NCBI GenBank assembly: GCA_018806915.1
Contig: JAGKQI010000059.1
Span: 1,116,001 to 1,180,000, forward strand
Source: Phytophthora colocasiae
Taxonomy: Eukaryota > Oomycota > Peronosporomycetes > Peronosporales > Peronosporaceae
Direction of reading: 5' to 3'
DNA: 64,000 bases
The notes under the pieces are model-generated. The model was not told the origin of the DNA. It saw only the letters and a list, made by a program, of their open reading frames with translations, and ran no database searches. Position numbers and translations under genes: made by a program. Every line of letters starts with the position of its first letter. The stretch's first letter is position 1. Positions 12,645-21,685 of this stretch are shown in pieces.

Positions 12645-13442
12645 TGCAGTTTAAGGCGAAAAGAACAGTGAGAAGGACATGGCTCTGCGTTTAAACGGTT
12701 CGACTTCAACAGGATAAACATCTAACGGGTTGAGATCCACGTAATCCGCTCGTTAGCCGAATCAACAGAGTTGACTGGAACGACGACAGTTGCAGTGATC
12801 TCTTCGCACCCGTCACCTTTGCTCACACATCACGGATTTGACGTACGTGTCAAGCTCTTGTGTCACGAGTCTGATTGCGGGCATACTTGTTGCTGTTGCT
12901 CTCCATCATGTTTGCAAGATGACTTGATGATTTCGTTTTGTAAAAGTCTTTTTGAAGTCACAACTTTCCTTGGCAAAGCTCAATCTGCTTTCCTTGTTCA
13001 TCGATCATATGCTGAGTGGGAAGTGAGTACTTTGCCTCAGAGCTCTATGGTGCCATGAAAATCCCTTTACGAAATGTGTGTCATGCGGTTGCTCCGCCTC
13101 TCATAGGTTTGACTCCACGTGGTTGCGGCCTAGTACTTGAGTCGGAAGCGATTTGTTCGCGGTAGAGTGTTCTACCAGCTGGACCAAGAAACGAGGCTCT
13201 TTCGAGTCTTTTGCAGCTGAAATACAGTAGACAACCACCTGCTCTACCTCTTGTGAGCCCGTCAACAGCAAAGCCCATGTGGGTGCTGTACGCCAGACAT
13301 TCGTTCCTCTCCAGCGCCACCTCGAAAGCGACTGCCACTTGTCAACTATTCAACCGGGAGGGACGTTGATCCTTCCTCGCCTCGAGACACCCTGGAGGAG
13401 GTACCGGTAGTCGATTTGACGGGACAATTAGGTCGCGCGACC
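12645..13442. other. Divergent intergenic region, no gene seen
   Basis: About 800 bases between the 5' ends of the sugar transporter (minus) and the first folate-biopterin transporter (plus), so it must hold both promoters. Two open frames of 85-95 codons here have no family resemblance. No clear CCAAT box or initiator stood out, and no RNA gene was found. Confidence 0.4.
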
Positions 13443-15104
13443 ATGAAACTCACGTCGACGATGGACGTGAAAATGGATTTCAAGAATTTCAATTCACCCC
13501 CTCGTTCCAATTTCACGGATGCCGATGCCATTCAGAATAACCCTTCAACCACGAGGGATATCGAGACTTCGACAGTTTTGGAGAACGGAGTGAACCAACC
13601 ATTGTACAACGCTGAGATCTACGGGAGTTTACGCAAAGGAGGAGCTGTCAAGTTCTTCTCCATGGATTGTGTGGGACTAGTCGCAGCCACATTCTCGTCC
13701 ACTTTCTCTATCGAGTGCCTCAACAGCGTCATCAACCCAATGTTACAGGAACATTTCGGCTTAAAGACAGCGGAATTGGCTGCATCTAAGCGTCTCACGT
13801 CCATTCCGTTGGCTTTCTGCTTCTTCATCGGCTTGTTGTCCGATAGTTACCCGATGTTCGGCTTCCGTCGTAAAGGATATTTGATCATTGGATTAACCAC
13901 TACAGTGGTGAGTTTGCTGGTTCTTTCAGGCTTGGACGGCTACATCGAATCGTTGGAGGAAGGAACGGCAGGAACAGGATTGGCTGCAGCAACCATCACC
14001 TTCGCTACACTTGCAAGTTTGGGAAATATCATCACGTATGTTTGTGTGCAGACAAGAGTGTGTGAATTAGCTCAACGTGAACCTCTCGGAATGCGTGGAG
14101 TCATTATCGGGACGTATCTGATCTTCCGCAGTGTTGTTTACATCTTGACGGACGCTTTGGCGTATATTTTCCAGAAGAATTCGACCCACCACTGTATTTC
14201 TCTCATGGTATTCGCCTTGATCATCGCCTTGTCGATCCCTTTGGTGTGGAAATCATGGCAGGAGAAGTACTACTCCCTTTCGACTCCAATGAAGACCAGA
14301 GGGCAGATTCTATGGAGAATTATGCAGCAGAAGGCTGTGTGGAGCATTCTGATGTTCATGTGCTTCTTCACACTGTTCAGCGGCATCACTTTCAGTGGAC
14401 CTACAGTTATCATCACCGTTTGGGCTGGAGCTAGTGGAGACAACACCTTCGTTCTACAAATCATTAACTACAGCATGATTATATTGACGATCTTAGCGTG
14501 GCGGTTCTACTTCATGAATCGACCGTGGAGGATGTTCTACGCAATGTCGACGATTCTACTCATCGTGCCGCAGTTGATTGTAGCCATCTTGGTGTCGCAG
14601 GACATTATGCGGGATCACCACTTCTACCGCTTTATGACTCTGTTTACCAGTATTTCAAGTGGAATTGCCTGGTTAGCGAGTATAGTTCCTCTGACTGAGA
14701 TCATCCAGGAAGGTTCGGAAGGAGCGATGGTTGGGCTCATGTTGTCTATGTACTTTTTGGTCTCGGCTTTTGTCCAGACGAACTCGGAAGGGTTATTCAA
14801 CGGTACCAACTTCTACGATATCGCAGAAGTAGCAATGGATATGGATGACGCTCGCTCCGACGTACTCAAAGCGTTGATTCTCAACTACGGCATCAATGCG
14901 TTGGCATTTGTGGGGCTTTACTTTTTACCAAGACAGAAACTCGACACGCAACAGCTTCGAAGTTACGGAGGTTACACGAAATGCGCCAGTGCAGCCATTG
15001 TTACGTTCGCAGTGCTGTTGTTCGTCTACTCGTTGGTTATCACGGTGCTTACGCTCAACCCGTCGACACGTTGCCTGAGTATTGCTGGTGGCGATGGCTG
15101 CTAA
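13443..15104 (+). CDS. Folate-biopterin transporter (FBT) family protein, paralog 1
   Basis: A 553-residue polytopic membrane protein of the FBT branch of the major facilitator superfamily; characterised members move folates or pterins, though the substrate of this paralog is not known. After a hydrophilic N-terminus comes the conserved YGSLRKGGAV segment. The family hallmark GLLSDSYPMFGFRRKGY lies in the loop after the second membrane segment. Further conserved blocks are W-A-G-A-S-G-D-N in the middle and VPLTEIIQEGSEGAMVGL near three quarters. Twelve hydrophobic segments can be traced. I start at the ATG at 13443; in-frame ATGs at 13461 and 13473 are also possible, and 13473 (MDFK) matches the start of paralog 2. 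It lies tail to tail with paralog 2, 203 bases apart. Confidence 0.88.
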   Translation: MKLTSTMDVKMDFKNFNSPPRSNFTDADAIQNNPSTTRDIETSTVLENGVNQPLYNAEIYGSLRKGGAVKFFSMDCVGLVAATFSSTFSIECLNSVINPMLQEHFGLKTAELAASKRLTSIPLAFCFFIGLLSDSYPMFGFRRKGYLIIGLTTTVVSLLVLSGLDGYIESLEEGTAGTGLAAATITFATLASLGNIITYVCVQTRVCELAQREPLGMRGVIIGTYLIFRSVVYILTDALAYIFQKNSTHHCISLMVFALIIALSIPLVWKSWQEKYYSLSTPMKTRGQILWRIMQQKAVWSILMFMCFFTLFSGITFSGPTVIITVWAGASGDNTFVLQIINYSMIILTILAWRFYFMNRPWRMFYAMSTILLIVPQLIVAILVSQDIMRDHHFYRFMTLFTSISSGIAWLASIVPLTEIIQEGSEGAMVGLMLSMYFLVSAFVQTNSEGLFNGTNFYDIAEVAMDMDDARSDVLKALILNYGINALAFVGLYFLPRQKLDTQQLRSYGGYTKCASAAIVTFAVLLFVYSLVITVLTLNPSTRCLSIAGGDGC

Positions 15105-15307
15105 GCTCAATCTGAAGTTATTATTTGTTGTAATGGATGTATTTTTATTACTTTTGTCTTTTGTCTTTCATCCGCTGGAAATGTGAGTTTGCGTACTGAT
15201 CACTCAACTTCCAGTTGCCCAAAGAGATGACAGAATTTATGAGTAAGTTGCTACTGCGGAGGAACGTCGAATTCAAAAAAAACGCATCCAACAGATAAAT
15301 TACGATG

Positions 15308-16948
15308 TTAGCAGCCAGAGCCGCCATTAATACGAATGCATGCAGTTCCCGGGATGAACGTCATGATGGTGACTGCAAACGAATACAGGAACAAAATCGC
15401 TGAAAACGTCACAATAGCTGCACTGGCACACTTCGTGTATCCTCCGTAGCTTCGAAGCTGTTGCGTATCGAGTTTCTGTCTCGGCAGGAAGTAGAGACCG
15501 AACAACGACAGCGCGTTGATACCGTAATTGAGGATCAACGCCCTTAATACATCACCACGAGCACTGGTAGTATCCGCTGCGACTTCTACGACGTCGTAGA
15601 AGTTGCTACCTTCAAAGAGTCCTCCCGAGTTACTCTGGACGAAGATCCCCACTAGAAAGTAGAGTGATAAGGTGAGTCCTACCATCGCTCCTTCCGATCC
15701 TTCTTGAATGATCTCCGTCAGAGGAACAACACTACTCAGCCAACCGACAGCGAACGAGACACTACTGAACAGTGTCATGATACGGTAGAACAACCGGTCT
15801 CGTAGAATATCTTGGCTAACAAGGACAGCCACGATGATTTGAGGGAGAATCAGCAGCAGAGGACACGCAGCGAAGAACGAGCGCCACGGTCGGTTCATAA
15901 AGTAGTAGCGCCATACCAACATCGTCACGATCGTAGCCCCGTAGTACATCACTTGCTGGATAAATTGGTCATCTCCACTTGCTCCAGCCCATACAGTAAT
16001 GATCACTGCTGGTCCACTGAACGTGATCTGGTTGAAGAGAGTGAAGAAGCATTGGAAAGCCAAGACACTCCACACAGCCTTCTGCTGCATGATCTTCCAC
16101 AAAATCTGTCCGCGAGTCTTGACTGTAGTCGAAAGGGAATAGCATTTTTCTTCCCAGAACTTACAGATCAATGGAACTGGTAAAGCGATGATGAATCCAA
16201 ACACCACAAGCACCGTCGTTTGATGAGAAGAAGTGGAAGTAGCTGAGACTTGAACAGCGTAGACACAGGCGTCCGTGATGATGTAGCAAACACATCGGAA
16301 GGCTAAGTAAATGGCGAGAATGGACCCTCGAAGACCCAATGGTTCACGTTGAGCCAACTCCAGTACTCGAGTATGAACACCAACGTACATGATGATGTTC
16401 CCCATACTTGCAAAAGCTGCAAACGTTATGACAAGAACTGCTAGTCCCGTCCCTGCAGTTCCCATTTTGAACGATTCCACGTACGCGTTTAACCCCGCGA
16501 GACACCAGATACTGATGACTGAAGTGATTAAACCCACAAGAGTATAAGCCTTCCGACGAAGCCCCATGATCGGATAACAATCCGACAGTAAACCGAACAG
16601 GAAGCTCAGAATCAACGGCATCGCAGTGAGACGTTGAGAAGCTGCAAGTTGAGCAGGAGTAAGTCCAAAATGAACCTTGAGCATTGGTTGTACTGCACTG
16701 TTCAGACACTCAACTGCAAACGTTGAGGAGAACGTAGCAGCTACAAGACCCAAACAATATCTGGAAAAGAAGTTGACAGCTCCTCCTTTGCGTAAACTGC
16801 CATAGATTTCAGCATTGTACAGTGGTTGACCAGCTCCAGTCTCCAGTACGGAATTCTCAGCATCTCGAGTAGCAGAAACAGCTTGTAAAGGCAGGATATC
16901 AGCTTCTTTGAGGTCGAAAGACGGTGAATGAAGATGTTTAAAGTCCAT
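15308..16948 (-). CDS. Folate-biopterin transporter (FBT) family protein, paralog 2
   Basis: A 546-residue membrane protein very close to paralog 1 on the opposite strand. Both share YGSLRKGGAV, the loop hallmark (GLLSDCYPIMGLRRKAY here), the WAGASGD block and a C-terminal QKLDTQQLRSYGGYTK stretch identical in both. The ATG at 16948 (MDFK...) is the only sensible start and supports the shorter start option for paralog 1. The pair forms an inverted duplication. The protein ends in Gly-Gly-Ser-Gly-Cys, a terminus shared in form by all three paralogs. The role is probably pterin/folate transport by family; the membrane and substrate are not determined. Confidence 0.88.
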   Translation of the reverse strand: MDFKHLHSPSFDLKEADILPLQAVSATRDAENSVLETGAGQPLYNAEIYGSLRKGGAVNFFSRYCLGLVAATFSSTFAVECLNSAVQPMLKVHFGLTPAQLAASQRLTAMPLILSFLFGLLSDCYPIMGLRRKAYTLVGLITSVISIWCLAGLNAYVESFKMGTAGTGLAVLVITFAAFASMGNIIMYVGVHTRVLELAQREPLGLRGSILAIYLAFRCVCYIITDACVYAVQVSATSTSSHQTTVLVVFGFIIALPVPLICKFWEEKCYSLSTTVKTRGQILWKIMQQKAVWSVLAFQCFFTLFNQITFSGPAVIITVWAGASGDDQFIQQVMYYGATIVTMLVWRYYFMNRPWRSFFAACPLLLILPQIIVAVLVSQDILRDRLFYRIMTLFSSVSFAVGWLSSVVPLTEIIQEGSEGAMVGLTLSLYFLVGIFVQSNSGGLFEGSNFYDVVEVAADTTSARGDVLRALILNYGINALSLFGLYFLPRQKLDTQQLRSYGGYTKCASAAIVTFSAILFLYSFAVTIMTFIPGTACIRINGGSGC

Positions 16949-17329
16949 CTTGAGTTCAAGTGAGGATGTCGCCTTGATCGTTGAACGGCGGAGACGACCG
17001 GTTAAGTCGACGACGAGTACCTCCTCCGTCTTGAACGGTAATGAAGCGAGTTGATTCGCTGCAAGTTGATAAGTGAGATAGCTAAGCTTAAAACCTTTGG
17101 TCTCTCCTATCCACGTGCGGTGCTGTGAATCTGTTACTCAGCTGCTAATGACCATAACGTTGTCTTATCTGACAGATAACCGTCTCACTCTACCACAACA
17201 ATCGATATGGACAAGTAAGTACAAATGCTAAGTAACTGGAGCATAAGAGTTTGTCATATTGAACATCAGATCTACCAGATGACTATGCTTCCTACTGGAA
17301 TATCCTATCTTTCTGTCATAAATACTGCT
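16949..17329. other. Intergenic gap between FBT paralogs 2 and 3
   Basis: About 380 bases holding the presumed promoter of paralog 2 and the 3' flank of paralog 3. No gene, repeat or clear promoter element was recognised. Confidence 0.35.
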
Positions 17330-18997
17330 TTAGCAGCCAGCACCACCAACAAGTGTAAAGCACGAGGTGGACGGAATGAGCGACATTAACGTCACTACAA
17401 ACGAGTAGATGAATAGTACCAGACATACAGCGATGATACCACCACTTGCTGCCTTGGTAAAGCCTCCGTACATACGCAGCTGTTGAGCGTCCAATTTCTG
17501 AGATGGTAGGAAGAAAAGACCCACCCAGGCCAAAGCATTCAACGCGAAGTTGAGAAACAGTGACAATAACACATCCCAACGAGCATCCGACGTGTCTTGA
17601 GCCACTTCAGCTACGCTGTAGTAGTTTGTGCCTTTGAAAGCTCCGTTGGCGTTTGTATCCACGAAAATATTCACACACCGTTGCAGTGTAAGAGTTAATC
17701 CCACCAAAGCTCCTTCTGATCCTTCCTGAACGATTTCAGTCACGGGAACGATCGTGTTGAGCAGTCCGATACCGTCCGAAATGTACGTCATCGAGTAGAA
17801 AATCCGATAGAAGAAGCGGTCGCGCACCACATCAAGAGAAACCATCAAGGACACGAAGAGGTTGGGCAGAATCTGGAAAGCAGGCGCCAAAGCGAAGAAA
17901 ATTGGCCACAGCCGGTTGATGAACAAGTAGCGCCAGATCAACATGATACCGATCATGACGAAATCCTGGATGGTTTTCACCAGAAGCGAGTTGTCTCCAC
18001 TAGCTCCAGCCCATTTGGTGATGACACTGGTGGAGTCGCTGAACTTGATGCCCAGAAACAACGTGAAGAACCAGATGAACGCTAGAATACGCCACACAGC
18101 CTTCTGCTGCATGATCTTCCACAGGATCTGACTACGGATTTTCATGGACGTGTTGAGTGAGTACACTTCTTCGTTCCAGTACCGGAAGACCAACGGCAGC
18201 GGGATAATGGAGATCACACCGAGGATGATCATAGCTGAAGACACCGACATATTCGGCTCCGATCCAGTACCCAAAGCCAAGAACGACAGCACGGACGTGA
18301 AGATAGATACGAATCGACGGAAGATGAGGTACGAGACTTGAATAGCGCCACGGTCACGTAGAGATTCACGTTGAGAGTACTCGATCACTCGTGTGTGGAC
18401 GCACACGTACGTGATAATGCAGCCGATACTGGCCAAAGCGACGAGAATCAAAGCCAACACTGTAATCCCGCTACTGGCAGTCGAATCACTGCCGAGATAA
18501 GCACTTACACCAGCAATAGCGAACACTGCGACGGCGTTGATGATACATCCGAGGATCATATAACCCTTACGACGTAACCCCATGATCGGGTAGCAGTCGG
18601 ACAAAAGACCCACCAGGAAACTCAACGCCATGGGCATCTGGATGAGACGTTGAACAGCGATGATCTCAGAAGAGTTAAGTCCCAACTGGGTGTTGTACAT
18701 GGGCTGCACCAGCACAACCAATGCCTGGTATGACAACATGGAGGTGAATGTAGCAGCCACAAGACCGAGACATTCCATAGAGAGGAAGTCCACAGCGCCT
18801 CCTTTGCGTAGACTGCCGTACATTTCGTGGTTGTAGAACTGTTCGCCAGCCACGAAGCGTCCATCTTGGTCGTCGAACGACACACCACTCGCGTTAAAGT
18901 CCAAAGGCGAGTCGAACGTGTTGAAGTCCATCTTGCTCGGCGGTGGCTGAGGCACCATGCCGTTCACCGGTTTGGTGTCGTAGTTGGGGTCGTACAT
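17330..18997 (-). CDS. Folate-biopterin transporter (FBT) family protein, paralog 3
   Basis: A 555-residue FBT-family membrane protein, more divergent than the other two. YGSLRKGGAVDF, the loop hallmark GLLSDCYPIMGLRRKGY, WAGASGDN, VPVTEIVQEGSEGALVGL and the C-terminal QKLDAQQLRMYGG are all present. I start at the ATG at 18997. The frame is open further upstream to 19102 but only with a GTG, and that extension would add a hydrophobic stretch not seen in the paralogs. It is in tandem with paralog 2, about 380 bases downstream of it on the minus strand. It ends in Gly-Gly-Ala-Gly-Cys. Confidence 0.86.
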   Translation of the reverse strand: MYDPNYDTKPVNGMVPQPPPSKMDFNTFDSPLDFNASGVSFDDQDGRFVAGEQFYNHEMYGSLRKGGAVDFLSMECLGLVAATFTSMLSYQALVVLVQPMYNTQLGLNSSEIIAVQRLIQMPMALSFLVGLLSDCYPIMGLRRKGYMILGCIINAVAVFAIAGVSAYLGSDSTASSGITVLALILVALASIGCIITYVCVHTRVIEYSQRESLRDRGAIQVSYLIFRRFVSIFTSVLSFLALGTGSEPNMSVSSAMIILGVISIIPLPLVFRYWNEEVYSLNTSMKIRSQILWKIMQQKAVWRILAFIWFFTLFLGIKFSDSTSVITKWAGASGDNSLLVKTIQDFVMIGIMLIWRYLFINRLWPIFFALAPAFQILPNLFVSLMVSLDVVRDRFFYRIFYSMTYISDGIGLLNTIVPVTEIVQEGSEGALVGLTLTLQRCVNIFVDTNANGAFKGTNYYSVAEVAQDTSDARWDVLLSLFLNFALNALAWVGLFFLPSQKLDAQQLRMYGGFTKAASGGIIAVCLVLFIYSFVVTLMSLIPSTSCFTLVGGAGC

Positions 18998-19921
18998 GGC
19001 GCTAGAGGAAGATGGTGCCAGCTTGACGGAAAGTCCAAGAGTTACCGCCACCAACAACGCGCGACTAGCGATCCGATCGAGAAATGAACGGGGAGTCAGC
19101 ACCGTTCAGCCAGGAACGAAGTGGCCTCTTGTCTGTGCGTTGCGCTGGGCCTCGGTGACTGACAGCCAGGAGAGGCGAGGGCAAGTTCCACTCGAGCCCA
19201 GGCTATGGAGATCGGATCCCTAGCGTACGTAACGCGTAGAGATCAGGCGAGTGCATTTCTCCTCTCGTAGCCAGCGAATTGACCCGGTTCATGATGGATA
19301 AAGGTGGCCAATTCATCGTGAAGGGATCTTGGTAGGTGAAGCAGATGCATCTGTAGTTCGTAGAGATTGAAAAGTTCATTTTAGCGGAGACTTTTGCGCA
19401 TTTCGGGGTGGATGAACATGCTCAGGCGTGTATTGACCAGCTGGTGATAGATGCATCCGTTCCTTTCGCGTCGTGATGTTACGTGCTGGCCCATGCACTT
19501 CGTATTCCTGATGCAAGTGTTGCCATAAATCCATTGGCGACTGCAATGAACCAGACAAGAAATGACAAGCATTATTGAAGCATTCGAAGGTTCGAACCGA
19601 AGACGATCGACGATTTCGGGGTAAGATGCGTCGTCACATTGTCAAAGCATAGTGAAACAGAGATAAAAGAGGAGAGACAGAGCGACAAGCTCCACCACCA
19701 GGAGCATGGATCTTGGTGGCGGAAGCTCAGCAGCATTGCCACGTGATTACTGTAGTCTCAGCTGGCATTGAAGCAGTGCAACGGTGTGTCTGTAGGATAC
19801 AGCCCAATGCTGGCATCACCACATCTTTGTCAGACCAGCCTCAGCAGCTACTGCCTGCAGATCGTAACCATTGCTATTCCTTACACAAACTTTTGGGGGC
19901 CATTGTACAAGATTTCCTTCT
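18998..19921. other. Intergenic region, no gene seen
   Basis: About 920 bases between the 5' end of FBT paralog 3 and the 3' end of the first temptin-like gene. Open frames of 60-100 codons overlap one another and have no family character. A GGTTCGAACC string near 19590 recalls a tRNA T-arm but no cloverleaf can be built around it. Confidence 0.35.
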
Positions 19922-20620
19922 TCACTGAGTGCGTCTTCCCTGTTGCGGAAGCAGCGTCCACTGGTTCCGTCTTCTTCTCATACGAACCACTACGAACGCA
20001 AGCAGACCCAACAGAACCACTGCTGACAACAAACTCGACGAGAAAAGCGCTGGTGCAGCTTCGTCTTTAGCAGCAGTGGGAACTTCTTCCTCTGCTGTTT
20101 CATTCGCACCTTCCGTCTTCTGGCTCGACACTTTGACAGGCTCCTCCATATCCTCCGTCACTGTTTCCGCCTGCACCATTGTCTTCTCTACAGCTTCAGT
20201 CTTAGCCTCCTGACCCGCGTCCACCGACGTATTAACCGCAGTCTCCTCACAGACAATTCCTTCCCAAAGCTTGGGGTCCAATTTCAACGAAGCATCGCCA
20301 GGATGAGAAACACCCTCCGTCCAGCGCACCTTTGGGTTCTTCCTGTGTACGAACTCACAGCACGGATCTCCTAGCTCCTGACCGTTTGTCTGGCCGTCGC
20401 CATCTGAGTCTTTCATGCAGAACTCCTTGGTCCAGTGGAAATCAGCGTCGATCATGTCCATTCCGAACTCGTTCATAGGTCCTGCCAATATCGGATCCAA
20501 ATGCCCCAACGCCGTCACTCCCGGCACCTTATCGCCATTTGGCACACGCATCGCGTACATGGAGTAACCTGTCACTCTGGACACTGCAAACGCCGCAATT
20601 ACACTGAAAAACGCGCGCAT
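19922..20620 (-). CDS. Temptin-like secreted/membrane-anchored protein 1
   Basis: A 232-residue protein with an N-terminal signal peptide (hydrophobic to about residue 19) and a temptin-like domain at about residues 20-125: VPNGDKVPGVTALGH, then NEFGMD, a single W-T-K-E-F-C, the D-S-D-G-D-G-Q-T-N-G-Q-E-L-G-D-P-C-C block, and a closing W-T-E-G-V-S-H-P-G. The DSDGDG loop looks like a calcium-binding loop, and the cysteines suggest disulfides. An acidic Glu/Thr-rich linker follows, then a hydrophobic segment near residue 195 and an Arg-rich tail, so the domain is probably displayed on the cell surface or inside the secretory path. Temptin was named for an Aplysia pheromone protein; the oomycete role is unknown. 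The neighbour at 20866 is a tandem paralog. Confidence 0.82.
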   Translation of the reverse strand: MRAFFSVIAAFAVSRVTGYSMYAMRVPNGDKVPGVTALGHLDPILAGPMNEFGMDMIDADFHWTKEFCMKDSDGDGQTNGQELGDPCCEFVHRKNPKVRWTEGVSHPGDASLKLDPKLWEGIVCEETAVNTSVDAGQEAKTEAVEKTMVQAETVTEDMEEPVKVSSQKTEGANETAEEEVPTAAKDEAAPALFSSSLLSAVVLLGLLAFVVVRMRRRRNQWTLLPQQGRRTQ

Positions 20621-20865
20621 ATCTTCTTGAATCTAACACTTGGCAGTCTGCAGGAGGATTAGCAAATGCGCACACACAGAGGGATACGTGGCCCGTGTAA
20701 AGACACGTTGTGTACTGGTAGCCAGGTGAGTCAATTCCAGACGAGTCCAGCATCCTCTGCCGCTTGTTCCTTGCTCCAAAGTCTACCAAATACGATGTGT
20801 GTATTGATACCTATGCACCACGAAGACACAGTGCGTATGAACAACTGCATGCCTAGCCTCTCTAT

Positions 20866-21534
20866 CTACATGGGCTCTCTTCGTCGGCGGAAGATCGGCA
20901 AATTCCGTGTACGACGGCCCCAACGCTTGACACCTACGTAGATAATCATCACTGTAAGCGATACAGCCGATAGCATCACAGACGCATGTAGTGCAGGAGC
21001 TCCAACGGTGAGCTCTCCTTGGTTCCCTGTCTCCTTTACCGCCAATAAAGTCGTCTCCTTAGCTTTCTCTTTGATATCATCTTCTGTAGTCTCTTCCTTT
21101 GGTTCTGGAGTATCCTTTGGCTCAGCTGCAGCTTCAGGATCAACTGCCTCGGCACCACAGACGATGCCTTCCCATAAAGCTGGGTCTGATTTGAGCTCCG
21201 GGTCTCCTGGATGCGAAACTCCTTCCGTCCAACGGACCTTCTCGTTGACTCGGAACTCGAACTCACAGCAGGGATCTCCCAGTTCCTGGCCATTTGTTTG
21301 TCCGTCTCCGTCCGAGTCCTTCTCGCAGAACGACTTGGTATACTTGAACATAGCTTCGATGAAGTCCATACCGAAGTCATTATTAGGGCCTCCACCTTCC
21401 TTCTCATGGCCAAGCGCATCAATCCCCGGGACGTTAGCTCCGTTCGGCAACTTATTCTGGAAGATCTTGTACGCTTCCGTCCCTGACAGCGCCGCCATGG
21501 CGCATACAGCCACGAAGCCAGCGCGCACCCCCAT
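20866..21534 (-). CDS. Temptin-like secreted/membrane-anchored protein 2
   Basis: A 222-residue tandem paralog of the preceding temptin-like protein. The ATG at 21534 (MGVRAGF...) opens a clear signal peptide ending near the AEA-like small residues at about residue 21; a GTG-initiated extension to 21579 would spoil it. The domain repeats the same landmarks: PNGANVPGIDALGH, NDFGMDF, C-x-K-D-S-D-G-D-G-Q-T-N-G-Q-E-L-G-D-P-C-C and WTEGVSHPGD. After a Pro/Glu/Thr-rich linker comes one membrane segment near residue 185 and a basic tail. The linkers differ while the domains and anchor are kept, which suggests selection on a surface-displayed domain with a free spacer. Confidence 0.82.
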   Translation of the reverse strand: MGVRAGFVAVCAMAALSGTEAYKIFQNKLPNGANVPGIDALGHEKEGGGPNNDFGMDFIEAMFKYTKSFCEKDSDGDGQTNGQELGDPCCEFEFRVNEKVRWTEGVSHPGDPELKSDPALWEGIVCGAEAVDPEAAAEPKDTPEPKEETTEDDIKEKAKETTLLAVKETGNQGELTVGAPALHASVMLSAVSLTVMIIYVGVKRWGRRTRNLPIFRRRREPM

Positions 21535-21650
21535 ACCTTTTGACACTAAAAGCTGACAGAAATGATATGCTGAACCCACATCGACTTACACAGGAACCTG
21601 TTCAACATGATAACATAGTGCTATCAAATTTGAACTGTATCTTCAACGAC

Positions 21651-21664
21651 CATCACTCTTGCAC
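21651..21664 (+). promoter_or_regulatory. Possible oomycete initiator (Inr)
   Basis: CATCACTCTTGCAC, 22 bases upstream of the ATG at 21686, fits the oomycete initiator core TCAYTYY (here TCACTCT). A transcript starting here would have a very short 5' leader, as is common in the group. One short match can arise by chance, so this is tentative. Confidence 0.35.
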
Positions 21665-21685
21665 TTAACGACGCTTCAGTGCGGA

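Noticed and set aside
13090..13200. tRNA-like A box (TGGTCCAGCTGG, minus strand) and B box (GGTTTGACTCC, plus strand)
   Set aside because: The two boxes are on opposite strands and no stems pair, so neither a tRNA nor a SINE is supported.
12771..13338. Two opposed frames of 85-95 codons in the divergent promoter region
   Set aside because: No domain, overlapping promoters, and non-ATG or weak starts.
19575..19605. GGTTCGAACC as a tRNA T-arm
   Set aside because: Flanking bases do not form an acceptor or anticodon stem, and no A box lies at the right distance.
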